Shown: positions 45,801-59,334, counted from the stretch's first letter. The stretch: 64,000 nt of DNA from Luzula sylvatica (GCA_946800325.1 OX326958.1:69747264-69811263), one strand, 5' to 3'. Numbers and translations: made by a program. The notes: generated from the sequence alone by a model not told the origin.

Positions 45801-47786
45801 TCAAAATATCAAATTTAATTTAATAAACATGAATTTCAACCAAGAATGATAGCCCAATACGAACACATCAATAAAGTAACATTTTTCCTTTGTTGAAAAG
45901 GATATTTCTGGTATTGAAAATATTTACATGTAGTTTTTTGTTGTAACCCTCCATTTTCATAAAACTGGATATCTCCAATTACTCCAATTAATGTGAATTA
46001 GTGTCAATCTTTGCTTCTCCAACTTTGCATTCTGAATTAGGATTTTTTTTTTATTTTAGACGACCATGAAACAATAATTACAAAGATAGACACTTCTCAT
46101 CTAAATATGTATCAAAACTGTGTATTATTTAAAAAAATATATTTTAATAAAAAATTGTCTCTTTTAAAAAACATTTCATATTTTACAAAATATTATATCT
46201 AAAATATTTTATTTTGAAAAAAAAATAATTTAAAAGTAAAAAAATATACACGCAGAATTAATATATCTAAGTGTAAGTATGAATTATATTTTCATTGTGT
46301 TAATGTAACAAACTAATCAACCATAATAATCTAACAAAATAACTAACAATATTTCAAATATTGATTTTTCTAATATTTTGAAATATTTTGTCTTTTTTAT
46401 AATATTTACAAATATGAATTATATTCTAAAGATTTTAGATTTTCTACTAATTAGTAATGAAATTTAGCACGAAACTAGTTATGCAGAATATCCTTAAATC
46501 AAATATCCATAATTTCATAATCAACTAAAATATCATGTATGATGATCCTAAAGGTAAGAAATAAAAAAAGATCAAATCTCCATCTCTCAAACAATTTAAA
46601 ATTAATTGATTTGGTACCCATAGTTGGGCATCCAAGTTATAACTTAAATTTCAATTTCATAGTTGGGCATCCAAATTATAACTTAAGTTTCAATTTCAAA
46701 CAATTTAATATTAAAAAAAAAATTCGAACTATGGGTATAACAAAAAAGTTACAAAAAGATTCGACACCGTGTAGGTTTCCGTTTCCAAATCTTCATTTCG
46801 AAGTTGTAAATTTTCGGTTCATACAAATAAGCAACAATAATATACATATACTTTAATTTGCCAACAAATATTGTTACAACATATACATAACATACATTAA
46901 TATATACACTCAATTACTCAAATTTAGCTTGTAAACACATAGGATACAAGTAGAAACTCAATTACTCAAATTTGCAGCTTGCTTCTCTGCGTATCTCTGC
47001 TCTATCTCCGATTCTTCTTCTTTTTTCTCTCAATTTCCCTCCTCTCAATATTGTAATTTTCTCCTCATGGCTGATCTGCCGCCCAATTTTCCTCTGGAAT
47101 CGGCCATCTTCTCCTCCCACAGGGCGAGACGGGATCTTTTTATAATATTGAAATCTGCAAAGATGATTTATTAATTTGATTGATATCTAATTATACCACT
47201 ATCCATAAATAACCAATTACTAAGAACTTGCATCAATCGTGAATTATTGTTCTTCGTCATTTCATCAAACACATAAAAGGTTTAATTTTGGAAAACATAA
47301 AAAAGCAAGATTGTTTGCAAGAACAATTTCACAAATTAGCATACATCGCTGATTTTTTGCATTAACAAAAAAACCAAAAAGTATGCAAATTAAAAATCCC
47401 AAATTAATTTTTTTTTAAAAAGACCTAAATTATAGAAAATTATGAAATCAAACCCTCAAATTACCAACATTTTGCAAAAAGAACCTAACATTTCTGAAAA
47501 AAACCCAAGTTCATGTTTTTTGTTGCAAAAAGCCTTCAATTGCCAAGAAATGCAAACTTAATTTGAACAACTTAAATTATAAGAGAGACTAATCAAGAAT
47601 TTCGTAGGCCTTGTGAAAATAACTTAATATCAGTCGAAGAATAAGCCCCAATCCATTGTTAGTTCGTTTTCTCATGCCTCATTTCATCGAACGGTACACA
47701 AATTGAAAGAGAGTAAAATAGTTCGAATAGTCGATCCGTGAAGCTCTCTCTTCCGTGTATGTGATCCCTTCATCCCTTGAACCAAT
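45801..47786. other. Intergenic; possible exon-like stretch near 47070
   Basis: Mostly AT-rich with no assigned gene. 46621-46698 is a 39-bp unit duplicated in tandem (TAGTTGGGCATCCAA). Near 46980-47130 a C/T-rich leader-like stretch precedes ATG at about 47069, opening MADLPPNFPLESAIFSSHRA in higher-GC sequence; no family is recognised and the frame soon closes. It could be a relic first exon. Confidence 0.4.
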
Positions 47787-48219
47787 CTCCAAACTAGGGA
47801 TGTCAATGGGCCGGGGAAAACCCGAACCCGAACGGGTAAAACCCGAACGGGTAAAACCCGAACGGGGCGGGTAATACCCGAAAAAAAATACCCGCGGGTC
47901 GGGTAATACCCGAAAAAAAATACCCGGTCCGGGTTCGGGTTCGGGTACGGGCGGAGTACTACCCGCCCCGCGGGTAACCCGAACCCGTACCCGAAAATCC
48001 ACAGTACTAACCCGAAAATGAAATTACATGTTTACCCTTGTATATTTACCCTTCGAACCCTAAAATAAAATAAAACCCTACACAGTAACACATCTACAGC
48101 CGCTACGTGATGCTCCTTCTCGTCTCCTTCTCCAGCTTCTCCTTCTCCAGCGTCGCCGTGATGCTTCTTCTACTTCGCCGTCGCTACGTCTCCTTCTCCA
48201 ACGATACCGGAGCCATCGC

Positions 48220-49313
48220 TGTTGGGGAATATCCTCGACCCCGAGCCCGCGCAGCGGATATGTAAGCCCGGTTCGATTCCCCGATTCCCGAGATCACGCC
48301 ACGACTTCGAGGGTACGATGCGAATAGAAGGACAGATTCATACCAGTGCCAAATTGATGGCACGCGAAGGGTTGATCGCCGCCTTCTATTTCCTTCGGTG
48401 TCACGTTGGTGACTAGCCCGTACGTCCCATACCGCACGTCTCCCACCGTTTCGACACGCCTCGGGTTGTCTTCGTGCGTTCCATGACCGCATGATTCCAC
48501 AGCCCGTTACTCGATTACTTCTCCGGTTTGATCACAACGAAGAGCCACATGTGTCGCTCCTCTACCCGTATCCACCGTGAGTCGTAGCACCTCGGTCGCG
48601 GATGCACCTGCCTAGACGATGCACCGGCGAACTTGCATGATTGCGTTTCGATTCTCTAGACGGAGAAAACTCTTTTCTCCTTCTCTCTCAATCTCTTCGC
48701 ACTCTTTCATCAAGTGATTAGAGTCTCTTAATTTCTGGATTAATTCTAAATTAACTCCATTAATTTTCTGGTTGAACTAATATAATTATTCAACTGGTTG
48801 GACTGATGAGAGAGAGAGAAACATCCTATATATACTCCATAGGATAAGGATGGGCCAAAAGGTATGTATATCTTCTATACACCTTTTCAAACAGAAAACT
48901 GCATACACCCTTTCAGTAATATGTCAGAACGAAAATATTAAATCGTTCCAACCGACTTTGAACATTTACGAAAGTTGTAGATAATCTAATTATCTTTCCA
49001 ACCCAATTTGGCCCATCCCAATTGGAGTTCGGACCCGAAAGTTACGGCCGTTTTACTGACTGTATGTCAAACTGTCGCACCCTTTCGGTATTTCATTAGA
49101 ACGATACTGATACTTCGCTCAAATGAAATATATTACAACATGAAAGTTCTAGATAATCTCATTATATAACTAACCCAATTTGAACCATTCAAATCGGAGT
49201 TTCCTACTAAAAGTTATACCAGTTTTACTAATCTGTTTCGTATGCCCACGAACGCGTACGTTCGTTTGTCCTACGTACCATTTTAGCGATGATCCAAAAC
49301 TGTATTTCCTTCA
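48220..49313 (+). mobile_element. Solo LTR (1.09 kb) nested in the outer hAT element
   Basis: Begins TGTTGGGGAATATCC and ends TTTCCTTCA. It is flanked by the 5-bp repeat ATCGC (48215-48219 and 49314-49318). Removal restores the surrounding CGTCGC-rich hAT interior. Its small open frames are not meaningful. The lineage is not determined. Confidence 0.85.
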
Positions 49314-49318
49314 ATCGC

Positions 49319-49555
49319 TACGTCGCCAGCGTCGTCGCCACGTCGCCGTGTCGCCGGGTTTAGGGTTTACGCAAACCAGAGGCACTTCCAGCGTCGCCTC
49401 GTCGCCTCGTCGCCACGTCGCCAGCGTCGCCACGTCGCCACGTCGCTGCAGCCTGCGTCGCCAGGTCTCTTCGCGCGTCGCCACGTCGCCAGCTCTTCTG
49501 CTCTTGTCGCGCGTCGCTGCAGCCTGCGTCTGTGCTCTTCTCGGGTAACGGGCTA
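49319..49555. repeat. GC-rich CGTCGCCA low-complexity repeat
   Basis: A run of variants of CGTCGCCA(C/G) with interspersed CTGCAGCCTGCGTC, part of the outer hAT interior. The related stretch 48150-48215 lies on the other side of the solo LTR. Confidence 0.8.
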
Positions 49556-49563
49556 CCCGCGGG

Positions 49564-50729
49564 CAGTGTTGTAAAAAACGGTGAAAAACGGTGAAAAACG
49601 GTGAAAAAACGGTGTTTCGGTGGAAAAACGTTCCGTTTTTTGCAAGACGGTTTGAAAAAACGGTCAAACGTTTTTTTACGTGTTTGACCGTTTTTTTTTT
49701 GGCGAAAAACGTTTTTCGGACCGAAAAACGATCGTTTTTCGCAACAAAAATCATCTTTTTCAGTCTAATTATTTTTTTAGCCCATCATATTTTTTTAGCC
49801 CAATAAAATTCTTTTTTTTTTGGGCCCATTAGTCACTCCTGCTCTCTCTTTTCTTCCTCCAGCTTATCTCCCTCCCTCTCCTGCTCTCCTGCTCTCTCGC
49901 TTCACTACTAGAAGCCTCACTCGCTCCAGCTTATCTCCCTCTCGCTGCAAGTGAAGTCCTGCTCTAGCCTAACTCCTGCTGCCCTGCAGTCCTCACTCTC
50001 GCCTAACTCACTCTCTATCGCTCGAAGTCGAACAGTGACTGTCCTCGCTTCTCTCACGCTCTCTCGCTCGAAGAAGCTTTGCGTCAAAGTCGAAGTCGAA
50101 GTCGAAGTCAGATCGAAGAAGCTTTGAGTTGCTCTCTCTCTCTCTCTCGCCTCGCAGCCTCTCTCAAGCAGGTGCGATTTTGAATCAATTGAATCAATTG
50201 AAGGCCAGAATCGATTGACAGGGGCTTTTGAATTTTCAGATGGGAATGTGGATTGACAGGGGCTTTTGTACAATTATTTTTGAATTTTCAAGTTATTGCT
50301 ACTTTTGATTTTGACAGGGGCTTTTGAATGTGAATATTCAGATGAGAATGGGGATACATTTGATGGAAAAAATTGCTCCAGTAAAATCAATTATCCTTTT
50401 GATTTTCAATTTGATTAATTTTAAAATGACAGAGACTTCGTTGATATTTTAATTTGATATTTGAATTTGATATTTGCTAAAGTTTGTGGATGTTTAAAAT
50501 TTGTGAATGTTTAAAGTTTGTGATGTTGAAATGATAGTGAGTAAAATATGTGAATGTTTAATTTATGTTTAATTTATGTTTAAAATTTGTGGATTTTTGG
50601 TTTCATCTATAAATTTTAATAAAATTATTATCGATTTCGGTGACCGTTTTTTCACCGTTTTTCCACCGTTTTTTCACCGTTTTACGGTCCCCGACCGTTC
50701 CGTACCGTTTTCCGTATTTTACAACATTG
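49564..50729. mobile_element. hAT element (inner) nested in the outer hAT element
   Basis: A perfect 8-bp target duplication CCCGCGGG (49556-49563 and 50730-50737) flanks termini CAGTGTTGTAAAA and, reversed, CAATGTTGTAAAA. Both subterminal regions are repeats of AACGGTGAAAA. A C/T-rich leader (about 49830-50170) ends at a donor-like CAG|GTGCGA, resembling the 5' UTR of a transposase gene whose coding part is missing. It is 1166 bp and non-autonomous. Confidence 0.9.
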
Positions 50730-50889
50730 CCCGCGGGTATACCCATTACCCGCGGGTTCGAGTTCGGGTATGAAATTTTACCCGCGGGTATTTGGGTTCG
50801 GGTTCGGGTAATACCCGAAATTTTCGGGTTCGGGTATGGGGAAGGCTTACCCGAACCCGACCCGCCCCGTTGACATCCCTACTCCAAAC

Positions 50890-51289
50890 TCACCTTCTCT
50901 TTCCTGCCCCCGTGATTGTGAAGCGCTCTCTCTCCCTTTCTCTATGCCTTGGCGAAAAGTAAAGACCGAGAGAGATTAGTTTAAAAAAAACCCCACAGCC
51001 CAAATGAATAGTCGGTACATAAATTCAGATTGTTTACAAAATTATAATGCGAAATAATAATTGGATTTTGTGGATCAATGGGCCACATAAAACATCTAAA
51101 TAGATCCTTTCTGTTCACAAAAAACCCCACAGCCCAAATGAATAACCCTTGAAGCGTTATCGATTATTATTGTAAACATCTCAATAAAAATTGTCAAAAA
51201 GATCTTTTTTCAAAAAACTGTTTGATATGACTATTCCGAATTCAAATTCAAATATATATAACTCTTATTTGAAGAAAGATCAAATAATT
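50890..51289. other. Intergenic
   Basis: Contains two copies of a short segment (CCCCACAGCCCAAATGAATA near 50990 and 51125). No gene. Confidence 0.5.
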
Positions 51290-53050
51290 GTCAGTGATCA
51301 ACTCTTGACAGTGAATTTTGGGCTGCGGGTCATTTGTGTGAGGCTACTTTTTGAAACATGAAATAAAAAAGTAATTTGGATTATAAAATGAACAAAATAC
51401 TTAGGAATTGAGTTTAGTAAAATAAAAAGATAGTAACATTTTATTCTTCTTGCATTGTTTGAAGTAAATACATGAATTAAACTTAAGTAATCTTGATTTG
51501 TAGTGAAAACATTTTTAGTTGATGACTTCTCATTCTTACATTTTTGTATCGAACAAATATATTTCTTTCTAATTTGAACTTCTCATTCTAGCAAATTTTG
51601 AGGTAATTATATCAGAATCTTCTTTTGAATTCTTCCAATTAACCAAGGTTACAAAATATAAGCCTTACAAAAACTAGCATTTTTCGAAGGATGGTTGTGG
51701 TCTATTTTCTTATTAGTAAATTTTTGTATGTTGGTAAATAAACATGTCTTTGATATATAAAAACAAATCCTGTTTGAAGTTTAGCATAATTTTGGTGCTT
51801 TAATTTGAGTAACTATTGCATCAAATATCAGACACGAGTTCTTTTTTTTTTTTTTTATGAAATTCCCGTAGGATTCTATTAAAGCAGCATAACGTTTACA
51901 AAATAAGGACAGGTAAAAAACTTAGTTCTAAGACAATATTTTAAAAAGAACTAAAACTGGAAAATAAGAATAGGATCCGATATTGGCTTAGTAAATCAGG
52001 AAAGGACCTCGAAATGAAAGCTACTTTAATGCTGAGAGAAAAGGCCCCATTAATATGCCGAGAAAAGGCTCGGTTGGGTATCGTTGTAAGCTACGTGGAG
52101 GATTCTTGATAAATTTGCAATAGCATGTGCCTCCGTATTGAAAGAGCGCGGGATGAAGTGAAAGATTGGGTCCTCGAGTCGTCGTTTTCATAATATGCAG
52201 TCGCGTGCATTAAAAAAATATAATATGCATGTAAACACATATATTGTTATAAATAAGACACACATACACACACACACTCGAATCGGAGGGTCCCACCTAG
52301 TTTATATTAAACATTTTATGGCCAACAATCTTTCTTTCTAATAAATCGAGAAGGTTCAAATATTATCCATCCATTGATGTCAATGTGGACCGAGCTCACA
52401 ATTTCTCGTAACGTATAATTTTTCGTACCTCATACTCATGACTCAACTAACTAGGTTATATGTCTATTGGTTATGTCAACAATTTTGTAGTATATTTTTT
52501 AGTTCATACATTGATAAAAACCAATAAACAACAATAAAATAAAATTCAAAGCACACTCGTAACCAAATCCACATGGTAAAAATGAATTGAAAAAACATTA
52601 GAAAAATCAAGATTTTGGTTATCCTTACAATGTTATATTTTCTTTTGGTGCTCCGAGAAATTAATTCAGTTTAAATAATTTAGATATAAAGTGAAATCAT
52701 CTTTTATGGACAACGTGTTATTCATTGAACTTCTCTTTTAGCATCGCTGATCAGTGATAAAAGATAATATTTTTTGTTTATTTCAACTTCGAAAAAAGTG
52801 CCATATTTGATAGGAGATTGCTGACTAACAAAAATACATATTTATGAAAAAAATATATGGTTCGAAATATATATCCAACAATACAAGTTCATATTTATGA
52901 AGTGACGTTGAACATTATTACACTTCTGTTACAAGTTACAACATTAGTAATATCAAATCGCCGTTCACCTTTTTTTGATGAATTAGTGAAAGACTAAAAA
53001 AACAAATATCACACGTGGAATCATAACAAAACAAAAAGTTCCTATGAGCC
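51290..53050 (-). repeat. Dispersed repeat, copy B
   Basis: 51295-51665 and 52570-53050 are the reverse complement of 34010-34400 and 33395-33850. The middle (about 51670-52560) is unique to this copy and includes a poly-T run (51843-51857) and a (CA)n stretch (52257-52277). Probably a decayed transposable element. Confidence 0.8.
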
Positions 53051-53245
53051 TGTATTAAAAAATTATGACTATACCATTTGGTCGCTACGAATTGCGACCA
53101 ATAGCGGGTATATCAGTCAAACCGAATATGAGCCTGAATCGTTTTGATCAGAATCAGCCTAGATCCAAACCGTTTTGAAGTTGTGTTTACCATGAGAGTT
53201 CCTTAAACATCATCCAAACATGTCCTTAGTTAAATAGTTGAATAT
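53051..53245 (+). repeat. Dispersed repeat, direct copy of 43145-43325
   Basis: About 180 bp shared at high similarity, including GGGTATATCAGTCAAACCGA and CCTTAAACATCATCCAAACA. Confidence 0.8.
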
Positions 53246-55264
53246 AATATTTTTTCATATTTATATTTTTTTTATACAATAAATACAAATTTTGTTTTTA
53301 TTTATATATATTTTTAATGTGGATGAAGATCAGTGATACTTTTTGTTCTTACTATTATTTATATATTTTGGAATATTTGTTGTAGAAAAAAATACTAGTG
53401 TTTTTATTATGAATAATTATAAAAATGTATAAATATGAAGGCGAAAGATATATGACGGACTGTCGTACGTTATCAGCCTCTTATAAAATTTCCTCTCTGT
53501 TAAGAGTATGATATGAAGTTACCGGGATGGAGAGGAGAATGCAAGAACATTGGAAAATTGAAAAATGTTTATAAAGTTCGGTAAACTTGTTGGCGAGCTA
53601 CTCGCGTTCACAAGTACTATCTACTTCTCCGATTTTATGGCTACTTCTTCTTTTATTGTTCCGTTCAAACATATATACGAGAAAAAAATGTGGAGCTAAT
53701 GATCCTTAATAAACGTTACTTGAAAAGCAATCCAAGAATTAAATAATCTCAATTTTTAGGACTTTTTACTCTTTTGCTCTTTGTTTGTTTTGAATCAACG
53801 AGACCTGAGGGAACACAATGTGGAAACAAGGAATAAGGCTGTGTTAATTGGATTCGTCTCGAGTTTAGCCTAGATCTTTTTTTTTTTTTTGAAAATTGGC
53901 CCATGGGCTGAGTTTAGCCTAGATAGGCTGAGAAATATATACGGTGAAATGATAGTTTTATCAAGATTAAAAGTTAATGAATTAAGAGTTGAAATAAATT
54001 TGATTATTTAACTAGCATAATTTAATGTCTAAAAAGAACTAGCATAATGATTTTTTTTTACTTGATTAGCATTATTAAATTTAGTCAATTAAAAAATCAA
54101 GCTAGCATGATTAATGATAGTCACTTATTATCGTCATTATAGTGTCCCTTGCTATATTACTAGCATATTTGTTTAAAATATTAATTGAACTTATTATTTT
54201 AATCCAAAACTTCATTTGTAAACAAACATTATTTTTTTTGAAGTTGTATTTGATTTGTTATTATACATTTTTAAAAAATAATAATATTTTTTATTTAAAT
54301 CTATAATATTTATTTTTAAGCGGTAGTAAATTTTTTTGTTTAATATAATTCTGTTAATTTTTTATATTTTTGTTTAGTATGATTTTTTTTGGAAAATCAA
54401 TAGTTTATAATTATTTAGTGTTTATTTATTTAAGCATGAACAACAGAACAACCCATTTATCAAGGGGTTTCGTATGGTGCCGCTCAAATTCAAAAATCAT
54501 TTATGAAACCATTACCATTCAATTAGGTGAGTTGATTAATATTTTAATTGATAGTTTAATTTAAGTGACATGTCAATTAACATATTAAAAGAATGACTTG
54601 TCAATTAAAAATTCTTAATTGAAGCAATTAAGGATGCTAATCAATTTATTTAAATTGAGTGGTAAGGCATTTATATGTTCCCACAAATCTTTTCTTCCAT
54701 TCTTGATGCGATTTTTGAGAGATTTAGGGGAATTAATTAAGTCAATCAATATTAAATGTATTTGTAAAAAATGATTAATTTACCCACTCCCTTATTTTGC
54801 GCCTATGTTTGAGCCTCCTCATGAAGCCACATCATCATGTATTTGTAAAAAATGATTAATAATTAATTCATGAAATAAAAATTCAATTTCTAAATTATGA
54901 AAAATATTTACATAATTTATCTTTACCTAACCCATTTAGAAAAGGACAAAAGATTAATGAGTCCCACACGTAATAAGAGATGACCGGAAAGACAGGATCT
55001 CCGTTGATTAAACATTAAGGAAATTATATTTCTTCCCCATATTTCCACGAAACATCTTTTATTTTTTAATTAACTAGTTTATTTGACATGATAATTAGCA
55101 ATGAATACTTAATAAATAATTTTGAATTGTTAAACTAAAAATTGTTAATTCGAATGGACATCAATTATAAATTGTTAATTTGAATGAATGTTAGTTATCG
55201 TGCTAATTAAATGGGTTAATTAAGATATGAGGATGTTTCGTTGAAATTGGATGGCACATTCTGA
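53246..55264. other. Intergenic
   Basis: No gene. A segment of about 60 bp near 54778-54840 (CTCATGAAGCCACATCATCA) recurs near 61770-61830. Confidence 0.5.
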
Positions 55265-56025
55265 AAATGTATTTGGATCGCGATAATTTGAAATTATCAT
55301 GTTAATCATATTTTTTGGAATGTGATTCGTGGGAATCACGTTACCATGTCATGGATATATTGTTGTTTGGATTAAAAAATTACATTCCTAAAAATGTCAA
55401 TATTTTTTGATTTATTTATTTATGAAATTACCATTATACTTTGAGATATATAAAATCAATTATATATTTTATATGCCCATATCATCTAATATTTATATCA
55501 TTATAATATCTAATTCAATATATTATTATATATTATTATCTGCAATCGCTTATACTTTAGTTTATAAATTAATATTTAACTAAATACAATTATAATTTAA
55601 TAATATATAAAAAATACATTAGGAAGAGAATATGAAGCCCAACTATATTATTTTTCTTAAAATAATTACAATCACAATTATATTATATTTAATAATTATA
55701 TATTTACTTTATTTGTTATTTTTTAAAATAAATATAATAATTATTTTAATTATAACTATAATTATCTAATTATATTTAATTTAAAAATAAATTAATAAAT
55801 GTTTCAAAGAATAAACAATATAACAAATAGAGAGTATTTCGTAAACGAAATGAGAATGTCACATTACCACTAATTTTTGTGAGAATCATTTTTCCTGAGT
55901 ATTGGTAATGTATCACATTTAGAAAATGTTACATTCCCGCCCACATAGGATTCTCATGATGTATCAAATAATCACATTTTCATGATCAAAACTTTTCAAG
56001 TGTAATTTTTTCACGATACAAACAC
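55265..56025. mobile_element. Candidate MITE with imperfect inverted ends
   Basis: The left end (TGTATTTGGATCGCGATAAT) and the reversed right end (TGTGTTTGTATCGTGAAAAA) resemble each other over about 22 bp. Subterminal GTGATTCGTGGGAATCACG-like and TAGGATTCTCATGATG sequences surround a very AT-rich core. No target duplication was found. Confidence 0.4.
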
Positions 56026-56312
56026 ACCTAGGTTTGCAAAATAGAATTTTTTCAACTTTCTTTTGTCGAATTCATATTAACCTGCTAAATAGAAATTCTT
56101 ACCGGCTAGTTTTGCTAAAATATAGAAATTTTTGGTGTATCGAGAAAACCTCATCTAAATAAATGAGAGACTGACCTATGTAAGTAGTTGATTCCTATCC
56201 AATAGGTTTTTCCACGACTTAAAAGTGGTAAAATAATTTATTTCAAGAAGTCACGGAATTAGATAACATTGATTGATCTCAATTAGCTCTGAGAAGTTCA
56301 AATGATGGAACC
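56026..56312. other. Upstream flank of the P450 pseudogene
   Basis: No clear TATA box or other promoter element identified. An upstream ATG at 56301 opens a different frame; see the P450 entry. Confidence 0.4.
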
Positions 56313-58571
56313 ATGGCTTTCTTATTCTCTCTTATTCTTCTCTCTGATTCTCTTCTCTTTTTCAAACACAAATTAATTTCCAAAACTAACTCAATTAAGT
56401 CTCCACCAGGTCCATGGCAATACCCCATACTTGGAAACCTCTACAATTTGATTGGTTCTCTTCGTCATCATGCCATGCAGCACTTATCTTTGCGGTTCGG
56501 TCCAATTATGCTCCTTCAGCTCGGAGAGACTTCTACTATTGTAGTCTCTTCCCTTGACGGAGCAAGGGAAATCATGAAAGCCCGCGACATCACGTTTGCA
56601 ACGCGGCCAATTAACACCACGGTCCGCATCCTTAGTCAAGGAGGAAAGGGTTTAATCTTCCCTCCTTATGGAGAATACTGGCGACAGTTGCGGAAGATCT
56701 GTATTACGGAATTGTTTAGCTCGAAACGGGTCCTTTCGTTCAGGTCGATTCGCGAACAAGAAACAAAAAACCTAATTGAAACCATCTCTTCAAGTGCGTC
56801 TAATGGTCAAGTAGTCGATCTCAGTGAAAGGTTAGCGATAATGATTAATGATTCTGCGGCAAGGGCAATTTTTGGAAGCAAATGCAACGACCAAAAGTAC
56901 TCTTGAATGAGATCGATAGATCTAGCAAGATCGTGTCGGGTTTCAGTTTGGGAAATTTATATTTTATACCCCTCGTCTTGGCTCGTAAACCTCGTGAGCT
57001 TTATCAGCGGATCGAGACGTGAAGCCGAGAGTTGCCAGAGGACTAAAGCTGTCATAATGAACAGGATTATCGAACATCATAGAGAGAGAAGGAGAGGAGA
57101 GGGAGAGACGGATGATCTGGTCGACGTTCTACTAAGGATATGTGACGAAGGTGCGCTAGAGATTCCATTGGACATCGATACTGTCAGAGCCGTCACCACG
57201 GTGAGTTCTCTTCTTGAATTTGGCCACAAAATTTGTAGGTATATTTTCCTAATTTTTTTTTTTTAGAAAATATATTTTTCCTATTTTAGAATCAAAAGGG
57301 CAATAGTTTTGAGTTTATTAGTGATTTCACAATTACATATGGCATTAATGATTTTGAAGTACATGTTAAGTTCAAATAAGACGGGGATTATTAACCTAAA
57401 GATACACTGTTTTAATTAGTTTAGAGTGATGTCATGAAGTCTGATTACAATCTTTTCATTGTATCGACGAAGCAATGATAAATGAGCAAATAAACTCGAT
57501 TTATCGGATTTAACACATAATTTTATTGTAAATTTTATACATTTTTTTTTTTATTTATTTAGTTTACTATTAGTTGGCAACACATCAATGAACGTGTAAT
57601 AATTTAGAAGGACATGTATATTTTTTACTATTAGTTTATATATAATATGTACTGCTGGCCTAAAATTTGTTGATACAATAGTTTGTCAACCAAGACCATG
57701 AAACATTGTTATAGAAAAAGAGGTCATTGATCATGGAGATGGAGTGGAATTCTATTATGATCCTACAAAATGTTTTGCAAGAATATGTAGATTCCAAAGC
57801 ACGTCACAATCTCTCATCGATCACCTCATGATATTTTGCCTTTGAATTTCAGGATGTTTTTTCGGCAGGTAGCGGGACCTCGAAAAAGACTCTAGAGTGG
57901 GCCATGTCCGAGCTCATTCGCAATCCTACAATGATGGAAAAAGCACAATCAGAAATACGAGAACTCCTAAAAGGAAGAACGAATGTATACGAGTTGGATC
58001 TTCTTAAACTAAACTACTTGCATCTAGTCATCAAAGAGACGCTGAGGTTGCATCCACCAGCTCCTCTCCTCGTCCCAAGACAATGTCGCGAGAGATGCCG
58101 CATTTCTGGCTATGATTTCCCCCAAGGAGCAACCGTCATTGTGAATGCATGGGCCATTCGTAACCAATTTTGTCCCATCACAATAATATCATTATGTACA
58201 AGATACTGTGTTAAGTCAAATATTGGAGTGCTTTGCTTTCAATTATTTGATGTAGGCAGAGATCCAAAATACTGGGAAGATCCAGAGGAGTTCAAGCCAG
58301 AAAGATTCATTAACAACAATGTTGATTTCAAGGGTCGAGTTTCTCCCATTCGGTGCGGGTAGAAGAATCTGTCCTGGCCATGTCGTTTGGCTTAGCAAAT
58401 GTCGAGTTGCCATTGGCCAACCTTCTGTACCATTTTGACTGGAAGCTTCCTGATGGAGCCAAACCTGAAGAAATCGACATGTCTGAGTCATTCGGAATCA
58501 CAATCGGAAGAAAAACTCCTCTAAAAGTACTGGCAACACCATATAAATGTGCTGTTGGCCTAGATGATTAG
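56313..58571 (+). pseudogene. Cytochrome P450, CYP71-like, inactivated
   Basis: Intact relatives are about 500-residue ER-anchored monooxygenases of specialised metabolism. Visible parts: hydrophobic N-terminus, PPGP hinge (31-34), helix-C WRQLRK (123-128), I-helix, ExxR (KETLR, about 58033), PERF (58297-58308), and heme loop [10 protein letters not shown] (58349-58378). The intron is 57201-57852; a second short GT-AG intron (58160-58255) restores A-I-R-R-D-P. Lesions: a 1-nt loss near 56895 causing TGA at 56904-56906, compensated by a 1-nt gain near 56960; a small deletion near 58338; an extra C near 58379. The I-helix reads AGSGTS (57865-57882), lacking the usual acidic residue. The 56301 ATG frame gives a more CYP71-like start (MEPWLSYSLLFFSLILFSF), hinting at another indel near 56370. 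Substrate cannot be inferred. Family call firm; pseudogene status likely unless these are assembly errors. Confidence 0.88.
57201..57852 (+). other. P450 intron
   Basis: GTGAG donor and TTTCAG acceptor, phase 0. It lies just before the I-helix, the conserved single-intron position of CYP71-type genes. AT-rich; no nested element recognised. Confidence 0.8.
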
Positions 58572-59293
58572 GTTTGTGGCAATAATATTAATAATATTTT
58601 TGTTGAAGCCTTGATGTATTGAACTATTTTTCTTTAGGAGAATAAAGATTCAAGTTTAGTATATTTTGTTTGTTGCTTAAAGTTTATACGAGAATTGGAA
58701 ATAAATCCAAATTCCAAACAGAAAAAGATTTCGTATTTGAACAACAAGAAGCAAATATTTATTTTTAAAAAATAATAAAGAGGACTTAAAATCTGTCTTC
58801 TAATGTTATATTAAAATGCAAATATTGTTTACGTAATATTTGCACATCTTATGGCCCTTTTCTTTAAAAACATCTACATCGTTTCATTGAAATCACTCAT
58901 CAATTCATAATCTTTATTTTGAGAATATCTAAATGATGACTACATTTTTTTACATGCTGTCACTCTACTGCTATATGTCTCATCGATTCACACTCTCCTC
59001 CACATTCTCATGCAAAACGTACAAAATCCTATAATCATTGATCAGAACTATTGCGACTCCAAAACCCCTTGAAAGATGTGTTGTAATTTATTTAGGGTTC
59101 GATGATGTAATATGTATAGTAATGTATTTAGAGTTTGATGATGTATTGTAATCTATGCTTATATTGTAATGTATTAGGTTATATTGTATGGTTGTATTGT
59201 AATGTGTTTATGGTTTGATGATTATTGTAATATTTCACATGTGTACATAGATGTCTATATGGTGTGTCGTGTACCCGTTTTCGACAAATAGAC

Positions 59294-59334
<41 letters not shown>

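Larger units (their letters stand above)
47795..50881. mobile_element. hAT element (outer), carrying two nested insertions
   Basis: A perfect 8-bp target duplication CTCCAAAC (47787-47794 and 50882-50889) flanks termini TAGGGATGTCAATGGG and, reversed, TAGGGATGTCAACGGG. The TAGGGATG start resembles Ac-type hAT ends. Subterminal regions are dense in (A)CCCGAAC/GGGTTCGGGT motifs in both orientations. Minus the nested insertions the element is about 0.8 kb and non-coding. It contains a solo LTR (48220-49313) and a second hAT element (49564-50729). Confidence 0.9.

Noticed and set aside
48184..48500. Open frames in the GC-rich part of the nested solo LTR
   Set aside because: Overlapping frames on both strands within an LTR; a GC-richness artefact with no domain.
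49180..49754. Arg/Ala-rich open frames on both strands
   Set aside because: Derived from the CGTCGCCA low-complexity repeat and the AACGGTGAAAA subterminal repeats of the hAT element.
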